DNA of 22,270 nucleotides from Bacillota bacterium (lineage in GTDB: Bacteria; Bacillota; Clostridia; Tissierellales; Sedimentibacteraceae), in assembly GCA_023425285.1 (NCBI GenBank), contig JAFACY010000106.1:1-22270 (forward strand), written 5' to 3'. The notes beneath the pieces are model-generated. The model worked only from the letters and a program-made list of their open reading frames with translations. It was not told where the DNA came from and made no database searches. The position numbers were made by a program, and so were the translations under genes. Of the stretch, positions 16,793 through 22,270 are shown piece by piece. Position 1 is the stretch's first letter. Each line of letters opens with the position of its first letter.

Positions 16793-18763
16793 ATGAAAAA
16801 AACAATAGGAATTTTTGCACATGTGGATGCGGGCAAGACAACATTTACGGAGCAGCTTCTCTATATGACGGGCAGCATAAGAAGCCTCGGCAGAGTGGAT
16901 CACAAAACATCAAGCATGGATACCTCTGATATCGAGCAGAAAAGAGGAATCACAATATTTGCAAGTGAGGGGTATTTTAATTATAAGGATGACATCTACT
17001 ATATAATAGATACACCGGGACATATAGACTTTTCGGCAGAAACGGAGCGGGCGGTTTCTGCATTGGATTATGCCATTTTATTGATCAGCGGAAGCTCCGG
17101 TGTACAGGCTCATACACTGACATTGTTCAGGCTTTTAAAGGATTATGATGTACCTGCATTCATATTTATAAACAAAACAGACATTGACGGCTTTAATTTG
17201 CAGGCAGTTATGAATGAAATAAAAATCAGGCTTACAAAGGATGTCGTTTATTTAAGCTCTACCGAGGATATTATCAGTGAAGAAGCGTTGGAGTATGCCG
17301 CTATGCGTGATGAAGCTTTTATGGAAGCATATCTGAACGGAAATTATGATTTAAACAGGGCGTATGATGTCATGATCGGTCTTATAAAAAAGAGACAGTT
17401 GTTTACGGTGACAAGCGGTTCTGCATTGAAGGGTAAAGGAATAGACACGTTTTTAGAGATATTTTCAGAACTGACACATACCGAATATCATAACAGAGCA
17501 GCTTTGCCATTCAAAGGGAAGGTATATAAAATTCTCCATGATGAAAAGGGAGAAAAGGGAACAAGACTGACATTTATAAAGTCGTTGTCGGGAAGACTTA
17601 ACGTCAAGGATGAATTTCTGTTTATAAAAGGAGAAGAAAGCTTTCCGGAAAAGGTAAATGAAATAAGAGTGTATAATGGCAGGAAGTATGAAAATAAAGA
17701 CAAAGTAAGTGCCGGGGATGTATTTGCTGTTGCGGGACTTAGAGCTCCCATATGCGGCACCCTGTTGAGCGATGGAGAAACATCTATAGAGTATGCGAAT
17801 GATTTTAAGCTTACGGCAGCGCTTAAATCAAGAGTAAAAATACTGGATAAAACGGACACGATTACGGTTATGGAAAGACTGAGGATTTTGGAAGCCGAGG
17901 ACCCTATGCTTGCCGTATCACACAGCAGGGAAACAGGAGATATACTCATAAGCGTTATGGGGAAAATTCAGTTAGAGGTTTTAGAGCAGTCTATAGCCGC
18001 AAGATTTGGCATAAGCGTATCCTTTGAGGCTCCTCAGGTGGAATACAGAGAGACAATAGCCGAAGCAGTAACAGGCTACGGTCATTTTGAGCCATTGAGG
18101 CATTATGCAGAGGTGCGGTTAAGATTGGAGCCAGCCGAACGGGGAAGCGGAATAATATTTGAGAATGAATGTCATGTGGATGATCTGACGCTGAACTTTC
18201 AGAATCTCATTAAAAGCCATGTGTTTGAAAAGGTTCATAAGGGCGTGCTCACAGGCTCACCGATTACAGATATAAAAATAATACTTACAAACGGACGCTC
18301 CCATATTAAGCACACCGTCGGAGGTGATTTCAGAGAAGCAACCTACAGAGCTATAAGGCAGGGTCTGGAAAAAGCCGAAGTAGTTTTACTGGAACCATAT
18401 TACAGCTTTGAAATCTATGCAGAAGAAACATATATCGGCAGAATAATGTCCGATGTTCAGAAGCTCAGAGGAACCTGCGAGCCCACAGTGCTTGATGACG
18501 GAAATGTGTGTATCAAGGGCAGAGGACCCGTTGAAACCTTCATGGACTACAGCGTTGAACTCGTTTCCTTCACAAAGGGAACGGGGAGCATAAGCCTGAT
18601 GTATGACGGATACGATTTGTGCGGAAATCCCGAAGAGGTGGTAGAAAAAACAGGATACGATAAGGAAAGAGATGTTGAAAATACATCAACCTCAGTATTC
18701 TGTGCAAAAGGAGTTTCATACACACTGCCATGGTATGAGGCAGAAAAACTCAACGAAGACTAA
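16793..18763 (+). CDS. TetM/EF-G-like translational GTPase (ribosomal protection family)
   Basis: This is a 656-residue GTPase related to EF-G and to TetM-type ribosomal protection proteins. G motifs are AHVDAGKTT (9-17), RGIT (51-54), DTPGH (73-77), NKTD (127-130, where TetM usually has NKID) and SGSALKGKGI as G5. Domains II to V of the TetM/EF-G plan follow. At the tip of domain IV, where TetM has the tyrosine/proline-rich loop that displaces tetracycline, this protein reads HIKHTVGGDF (504-513). The C-terminus ends in a motif SVFCAKG followed by LPWYEA, which TetM lacks and which I recall from uncharacterised clostridial paralogues. It is therefore a TetM relative, but tetracycline resistance should not be assumed. 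It has its own promoter and terminator, and no mobility genes are nearby. AAGGA lies 7 bases before the ATG. Confidence 0.85.
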   Translation: MKKTIGIFAHVDAGKTTFTEQLLYMTGSIRSLGRVDHKTSSMDTSDIEQKRGITIFASEGYFNYKDDIYYIIDTPGHIDFSAETERAVSALDYAILLISGSSGVQAHTLTLFRLLKDYDVPAFIFINKTDIDGFNLQAVMNEIKIRLTKDVVYLSSTEDIISEEALEYAAMRDEAFMEAYLNGNYDLNRAYDVMIGLIKKRQLFTVTSGSALKGKGIDTFLEIFSELTHTEYHNRAALPFKGKVYKILHDEKGEKGTRLTFIKSLSGRLNVKDEFLFIKGEESFPEKVNEIRVYNGRKYENKDKVSAGDVFAVAGLRAPICGTLLSDGETSIEYANDFKLTAALKSRVKILDKTDTITVMERLRILEAEDPMLAVSHSRETGDILISVMGKIQLEVLEQSIAARFGISVSFEAPQVEYRETIAEAVTGYGHFEPLRHYAEVRLRLEPAERGSGIIFENECHVDDLTLNFQNLIKSHVFEKVHKGVLTGSPITDIKIILTNGRSHIKHTVGGDFREATYRAIRQGLEKAEVVLLEPYYSFEIYAEETYIGRIMSDVQKLRGTCEPTVLDDGNVCIKGRGPVETFMDYSVELVSFTKGTGSISLMYDGYDLCGNPEEVVEKTGYDKERDVENTSTSVFCAKGVSYTLPWYEAEKLNED

Positions 18764-18773
18764 ACAAAAATAT

Positions 18774-18812
18774 AAAACAAGACCATCGTCCAGCACACGA
18801 TGGTCTTGTTTT
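18774..18812 (+). terminator. Strong terminator after the TetM-like gene
   Basis: A perfect 16-bp stem (18774-18789 with 18797-18812; core AAGACCATCGT with ACGATGGTCTT) has a 7-base loop CCAGCAC. Its outer pairs are A4 and T4, so the T-tract forms the end of the 3' arm. It begins 10 bases after the stop and is symmetrical enough to work in both directions. Confidence 0.88.
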
Positions 18813-18826
18813 AAACTTATATTAGG

Positions 18827-18852
18827 AGATTTTCCTGTAAAAATCTGTTTTT
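18827..18852 (+). terminator. Possible weak backup terminator
   Basis: AGATTTT (18827-18833) pairs with AAAATCT (18840-18846) over a 6-base loop, followed by GTTTTT. The stem is nearly all A-T, so its strength is doubtful. It lies 14 bases beyond the strong terminator. Confidence 0.3.
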
Positions 18853-18909
18853 CTTAACGTTATTATAATTAACAGATGTGAAGATTTTATGAAGAAAGTA
18901 AAAAAATAT

Positions 18910-18961
18910 CTACATAATTTTTCATCGGCATGAGAGCACCTACATAATTTCTACATAGAAA
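18910..18961 (+). repeat. 11-bp direct repeats CTACATAATTT, candidate response-regulator site
   Basis: CTACATAATTT occurs at 18910-18920 and again at 18940-18950. The second copy is followed without a gap by a partial copy, CTACATAGAAA (18951-18961). The two tandem copies are 11 bases apart, one helical turn, the arrangement bound by PhoB/OmpR-type regulators. They lie just upstream of a TAAAAT -10 box, and a good -35 box is missing, as at promoters where such a regulator replaces -35 recognition. An OmpR-family regulator is encoded 2 kb downstream. Binding is inference. Confidence 0.6.
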
Positions 18962-18966
18962 TCATT

Positions 18967-18972
18967 TAAAAT
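18967..18972 (+). promoter_or_regulatory. Candidate -10 box of the metal-handling operon
   Basis: TAAAAT at 18967-18972 is 28 bases before the ATG at 19001. No TTGACA-like box is 16-18 bases upstream; the tandem CTACATA repeats occupy that place. The promoter may therefore need an activator. Confidence 0.45.
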
Positions 18973-19000
18973 AAGGGAAAAGAAAAAAGGATGTAATGGG

Positions 19001-19123
19001 ATGAGTTGCTGTGGCGGTCCAAAACCGGATAAAAAATACACATTAAAAGAATACATTGTTTCTGCTGCTGCAATTGTGGTGTTTATATTGTTGATTTATC
19101 TTTTGATACATACAAAATCTTAA
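19001..19123 (+). CDS. 40-residue Cys-Cys single-helix membrane protein
   Basis: A tiny gene of 40 codons plus TAA. It starts MSCCGGPKPDKK, a Cys3-Cys4 pair in a glycine/proline turn. A Lys-rich stretch follows, then one hydrophobic helix (about residues 19-36, AAAIVVFILLIYLL) and a short basic tail. The expected topology is an N-terminal dithiol facing the cytoplasm, by the positive-inside rule, next to the membrane. AAGGA (18987-18991) is 9 bases upstream. The stop is 15 bases before the next gene, so the two are almost surely cotranscribed. The SCCGGP motif recurs as SCCAGP in the downstream fusion protein. A role in handling a thiophilic metal or a disulfide is inference; no named family is recognised. 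Confidence 0.75.
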   Translation: MSCCGGPKPDKKYTLKEYIVSAAAIVVFILLIYLLIHTKS

Positions 19124-19138
19124 TAAAGCAGGTGAGCT

Positions 19139-20932
19139 ATGATTAAAAAAGAAAAAATAAAGGTTTATGATATGACATGCGGCTCTTGTGAAAAAAGAGT
19201 GGAAAGAGCAGCTTTGAGCATTGACGGAGTTATGACTGCAAAGGCAAGCTACAGCGGTCAGTTTGCTGAAATTGAGTATGACGATGCTGTCTGTAGTCGC
19301 AGTAATATTAATAAAGCTATAAATGATGCCGGTTACGGTACAAATAAAAAAAGTGATTTTAAATTCTACGGTATGGTTGCCATTGTTGCGGCTGTTTTGA
19401 TTCTTGGATTTAATACTGCCGGATTTGATATGGAATCGCAATTGAAAAATGCTTCCTATGTGGTGTTATTTATTGCGGGACTTCTGACGTCCATACATTG
19501 TGTGGGCATGTGCGGAGGCATCATGCTTTCCCAGACTGTTAATAATGAAAGTGATAACAAGCTTCAGGCCATGATGCCTGCATTGTATTATAACGCAGGA
19601 AGAGTAATATCATACACTGTTCTTGGAGGCATAATAGGAGCGGTTGGTTCTGTATTTTCATTATCATTTAAATCAAAGGCGGCAGTGCAGATTATCGCGG
19701 CACTGTTCATGATTGTGATGGGATTGAATATGTTTGGCTTCAGTTTTTTCAGAAAGCTTCAGATAAAGCTGCCTCATTCATTTTGCAAATTCAAAAATAA
19801 AAGCAGTTCTCCTTTCATAGTAGGACTATTAAACGGATTCATGCCATGCGGACCGCTGCAGACGATGCAGATATTTGCTCTGGGAACGGGAAGCCCGGTA
19901 AAGGGAGCCCTTTCAATGCTGATGTTTTCTCTGGGGACAGTACCGCTGATGCTTACGTTCGGAGCATTATCCGGTTTGTTAAGCAAGGGATATACGAAAA
20001 GACTGCTGAAATTAAGCGGAGTAATGATAATAGTTCTCGGAATAATAATGGGAAACAGAGGTTTGTCAATATTGGGATACAATTTAAATCCAGCGGTGCT
20101 GGCTATGGACAGAAGTGCTTCGGATATCGACAATGAAAATCCAAATATTGCAAAGGCTGTAATCAAGGATGGCGTACAAACAATAAACATGACGGTGAAT
20201 AACAAGGGATTTACTCCCAATGCTTTTTATGTACAAAAGGATATACCCGTAAGATGGGTTATTAACGGCGAGCTGATAAACACATGCAACAATGCCATAA
20301 TAATACCTTCCATCGGCAAGGAAATTAAGATAAACAAGGGTGAAAATATATTGGAGTTTACTCCAAACGACAGTGACATGAGATTCAGCTGTTGGATGGG
20401 TATGATAAACGGTATTATAAAGGTTGTTGATGAGCTTGATACTGTTGATACATCAGTTCCTGATCCGTCAATTCCCGCTCCGTCCACAGGACCTAGCTGC
20501 TGTGCCGGCCCCATAGATGATAGTGCTTATTATGACACTCCAAGCATTTACGGCGATGATATTTCAAAGGTACCGACTGAAATGCTCATAGGAAAGGCAG
20601 AAAACAATGCCGTTACAATAAGGGGTATAGGCTATGAATTGCAGCCGCTGGCAGCAGTTGTTGAGAAAGGCAGTACAACAGTTATAACATTTGATTTCAC
20701 TGATCTTGATAATGCAGAGGGAAATTATATTATAACAGATGGCTATACCGGTGAGAAAATAACATCCTTTACTGCAGTGAAGGGTATAAATCAGGTTGAG
20801 ATAACCCCTGAAGAAACAAGTCTCTACGGTATTGTGAAAGGAAATGCACTTTTAGGTATAATTCAAATTGCGGATAATATAGATGATATTGACCTGGAAG
20901 GAATAAGAAACAAACTTATAATAGTAGAATAA
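19139..20932 (+). CDS. HMA - DsbD/SafE-like membrane - cupredoxin-like fusion protein
   Basis: A 597-residue multidomain protein. Residues 3-70 form an HMA domain with MTCGSC (Cys14, Cys17), as in CopZ and copper ATPases. Residues about 77-320 form a six- or seven-helix membrane domain of the DsbD_2/TauE-SafE (UreH-like) type, with SIHCVGMCGG (Cys121, Cys125) and GFMPCGPLQ (Cys237). Residues about 345-430 look like a cupredoxin-type beta domain, with TCNNAIIIP (Cys383) and FSCWMGM (Cys418, Met420, Met422) at copper-ligand positions. A Pro-rich linker carries SCCAGP (453-458). A final beta-rich domain (about 480-580) has no cysteines. Electron transfer or copper export across the membrane is plausible; substrate and direction are not proven. 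AGGTGA precedes the ATG. Database pipelines may name it a sulfite exporter TauE/SafE protein, which would be misleading. Confidence 0.85.
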   Translation: MIKKEKIKVYDMTCGSCEKRVERAALSIDGVMTAKASYSGQFAEIEYDDAVCSRSNINKAINDAGYGTNKKSDFKFYGMVAIVAAVLILGFNTAGFDMESQLKNASYVVLFIAGLLTSIHCVGMCGGIMLSQTVNNESDNKLQAMMPALYYNAGRVISYTVLGGIIGAVGSVFSLSFKSKAAVQIIAALFMIVMGLNMFGFSFFRKLQIKLPHSFCKFKNKSSSPFIVGLLNGFMPCGPLQTMQIFALGTGSPVKGALSMLMFSLGTVPLMLTFGALSGLLSKGYTKRLLKLSGVMIIVLGIIMGNRGLSILGYNLNPAVLAMDRSASDIDNENPNIAKAVIKDGVQTINMTVNNKGFTPNAFYVQKDIPVRWVINGELINTCNNAIIIPSIGKEIKINKGENILEFTPNDSDMRFSCWMGMINGIIKVVDELDTVDTSVPDPSIPAPSTGPSCCAGPIDDSAYYDTPSIYGDDISKVPTEMLIGKAENNAVTIRGIGYELQPLAAVVEKGSTTVITFDFTDLDNAEGNYIITDGYTGEKITSFTAVKGINQVEITPEETSLYGIVKGNALLGIIQIADNIDDIDLEGIRNKLIIVE

Positions 20933-20951
20933 GCATTAAATTATATATAAC

Positions 20952-20994
20952 AGAGCGTTGACAATATCATGTCAATGCTCTATATTATTTTTAA
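20952..20994 (+). terminator. Terminator of the fusion-protein operon
   Basis: A 12-bp stem with one G-T pair (AGAGCGTTGACA at 20952-20963 with TGTCAATGCTCT at 20970-20981) has a 6-base loop and is followed by the A/T-rich ATATTATTTTTAAT. It begins 20 bases after the stop. The same bases form the next gene's promoter, so read-through and initiation may be linked. Confidence 0.75.
20958..20986 (+). promoter_or_regulatory. Promoter of the two-component genes, embedded in the terminator
   Basis: A perfect TTGACA (20958-20963) and TATATT (20981-20986) are 17 bases apart, so this is one of the best sigma-A matches in the window. Initiation near 20993 gives a leader of about 30 bases. TTGACA and its inverted copy TGTCAA (20970-20975) flank a 6-base spacer, which could also serve as an operator. 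Confidence 0.7.
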
Positions 20995-21023
20995 TGGAAT
21001 GTCCAAAAAAGGTTGTGGAGAAT

Positions 21024-21719
21024 ATGAAAAATATATTATTGATAGAAGATGATGAAAGAGTTTCAGAGGTAGTGAAGGCCTATCTTGAGAAGGAAGGCTA
21101 CAATGTTTTTCTGACTGCCAAGGGTCTTGATGGTATAGAAATCAACAGAAAGAATGACATTGATCTGATTATACTTGACTTGATGCTGCCCGATATCAGC
21201 GGCGAAGAGGTATGCAGGCTGATAAGACAATTTTCAGATGTACATATATTCATGCTTACGGCAAAGGGTTCGTTGACGGAAAAAATAGACGGACTCAATA
21301 TAGGAGCGGACGAGTACCTGGTTAAGCCCTTCAGTCCGAGAGAACTAACGGCAAGGGTCAATGCGTTATTCAGAAGACTTAATAAAAATAACATATCGGA
21401 AAATGTCTATGATGACGGTAATTTATCTATAAGCTATGAAAAAAGAACCGTAAAAATAAAGGGAAGCGAAATATCCTTTACTCCGAATGAATTTAATATT
21501 TTATATACACTAATAATGAATAAAGGCAAGGTGCTGTCAAGAGAACAGCTCATAGACAGGGTGTTCGGCATGGATTTTGACGGATATGACAGAACCATTG
21601 ATGTACACATAAAAAACATACGTAAAAAGATTGAGGAAGACTCAAAAAACCCAAGATACATAATTACAGTAACCAAGCTTGGGTATAAATTCGGCGGTGA
21701 AATTGATGCACACAATTAG
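21024..21719 (+). CDS. OmpR/PhoB-family response regulator
   Basis: A 231-residue DNA-binding response regulator. The receiver domain has the acidic pair Asp9-Asp10, phospho-acceptor Asp52 (LIILDLMLPD), Thr79 and Lys101 (LVKPFSPREL). The C-terminal winged-helix domain (about 135-228) contains the recognition region DRTIDVHIKNIRKKI and ends YIITVTKLGYKF. The ATG at 21024 has GGAG close upstream. The in-frame TTG at 20958 lies inside the -35 box and the ATG at 20994 at the predicted transcript start, so both are unlikely. It overlaps the kinase gene by 14 bases. Likely targets are its own locus or the CTACATA repeats upstream of the metal-handling genes (inference). Confidence 0.95.
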   Translation: MKNILLIEDDERVSEVVKAYLEKEGYNVFLTAKGLDGIEINRKNDIDLIILDLMLPDISGEEVCRLIRQFSDVHIFMLTAKGSLTEKIDGLNIGADEYLVKPFSPRELTARVNALFRRLNKNNISENVYDDGNLSISYEKRTVKIKGSEISFTPNEFNILYTLIMNKGKVLSREQLIDRVFGMDFDGYDRTIDVHIKNIRKKIEEDSKNPRYIITVTKLGYKFGGEIDAHN

Positions 21720-22270
21720 AAAAAGACTGAGCATTCTGATTATATCCTGCTCCATTATGGCAATTCTGCTCATAATGCTTTTTGTTAATGTCACTATAAA
21801 TCATATATTTGAAGACTATATGTCGGCAGTCCAAAATAAAAGATATGAAAGAATAGTAACACAACTGGAAACGCTTTATGAAAATGAAGGTCGTTGGAAC
21901 GAAGCTTCGGGTGTGGAATTGATGCATGAAGCATATATGAGCAATTACAATTTAACTCTTTATGACATCGATAATGCTCCTGTCTGGGGTATGAACCCAA
22001 TGGATATACGCAACAAGGTTCATTTACATGATATGAAGGTTCAGGATCAGGGAGTTTATTTAACGAAAAAATTTGAATTGAACTCAGATAATGCGATTGT
22101 GGGATACGTTGAAGTCGGACAATATTCACCGCTGTTGATGACAGATGAGGATGTTGCATTTAAATCCTCAGTGAATAAAAGCATAATAACCAGTGGTATT
22201 ATTACAATTTTTATAATAATTTTTATCAGCTTGTATTATTCAAAGCAATTTTCGCAGCCCATAACGGAGG
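21706..22270 (+). CDS. Sensor histidine kinase, 5' part
   Basis: The frame is open from the ATG at 21706 to the right edge (188 complete codons), so the HAMP, DHp and ATPase parts lie beyond the window. Residues about 8-30 form a first transmembrane helix, 31-158 an extracytoplasmic sensor region and 159-177 a second helix, after which YYSKQFSQPITE begins a HAMP-like segment. GGTGA lies 6 bases before the ATG, and the 14-base overlap with the response regulator marks a cognate pair. The sensor region is fairly rich in Met and His (for example MHEAYM at 73-78, MNPM at 96-99 and HLHDM at 106-110). That would suit a soft-metal sensor but is not diagnostic. Confidence 0.88.
   Translation, partial: MHTIRKRLSILIISCSIMAILLIMLFVNVTINHIFEDYMSAVQNKRYERIVTQLETLYENEGRWNEASGVELMHEAYMSNYNLTLYDIDNAPVWGMNPMDIRNKVHLHDMKVQDQGVYLTKKFELNSDNAIVGYVEVGQYSPLLMTDEDVAFKSSVNKSIITSGIITIFIIIFISLYYSKQFSQPITE

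Noticed and set aside
18672..18857. Plus-strand 61-codon frame after the TetM-like gene
   Set aside because: It overlaps the end of the GTPase gene and runs straight through a perfect terminator stem, with no ribosome binding site and no recognisable protein.
18910..18961. CTACATAATTT copies as the start of a CRISPR array
   Set aside because: Repeats are only 11 bases, two are in tandem without a spacer, and no cas gene is nearby; a regulator site explains them better.
20958..21023. N-terminal extension of the response regulator from TTG 20958 or ATG 20994
   Set aside because: The TTG lies in the -35 box and the ATG at the predicted transcript start with no Shine-Dalgarno; receiver domains start directly with MKNILLIEDD at 21024.

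Overview
The window looks like chromosomal DNA of an AT-rich, Gram-positive, spore-forming anaerobe of the Clostridia/Tissierellia type. The evidence is: an indolepyruvate:ferredoxin oxidoreductase next to a butyrate kinase (amino-acid or acyl-CoA fermentation); a single-chain PurL of the clostridial/lactobacillal type; a YaaH/SleL-like spore peptidoglycan hydrolase; a TetM-like GTPase; strong AGGAGG-type ribosome binding sites; and A/T-rich sigma-A-like promoters. The species cannot be named from the sequence. No rRNA, tRNA, CRISPR array, transposase or prophage gene was seen. No gene-free stretch exceeds 300 bases; the longest gap, 2814-3065, holds two divergent promoters and PurBox-like sites.

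Layout. 1-2382: the end of a fermentative operon (iorA 3' end, iorB, buk) closed by a hairpin terminator. 2418-2813: a small membrane-anchored or secreted protein of unknown function on the minus strand. 3066-13917: a compact purine operon, purL-purE-purC-purF-purM-purN-purH-purD. Gaps are 8-20 bases or short overlaps, and the operon ends in a terminator whose loop carries the purD stop codon. It encodes the PRPP-to-IMP enzymes except PurK and PurB. 13995-15266: a LysM-LysM-GH18 protein. 15267-16592 (minus): an NhaC-family antiporter that abuts the GH18 gene with no bases between the two stop codons. 16793-18763: a TetM/EF-G-like translational GTPase followed by a perfect 16-bp terminator stem.

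18900-22270 is the most interesting part. It appears to be a metal-handling and two-component locus. A 40-residue protein starting with a Cys-Cys motif and carrying one membrane helix (19001-19123) lies 15 bases before an unusual fusion protein (19139-20932). The fusion contains an HMA metal-binding domain, a DsbD/SafE-like membrane domain with paired cysteines, a cupredoxin-like domain, an SCCAGP linker and a further beta-rich domain. The small protein and the linker share an SCC[GA]GP motif. Upstream of the pair are 11-bp tandem direct repeats placed where a -35 box would be, as in PhoB/OmpR-activated promoters. Downstream are an OmpR-family response regulator and a membrane histidine kinase that runs off the window. 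The regulator's promoter is built into the terminator hairpin of the preceding gene. A reasonable inference is a copper or thiophilic-metal export or maturation system controlled by the adjacent two-component pair; no metal specificity can be proven from sequence.
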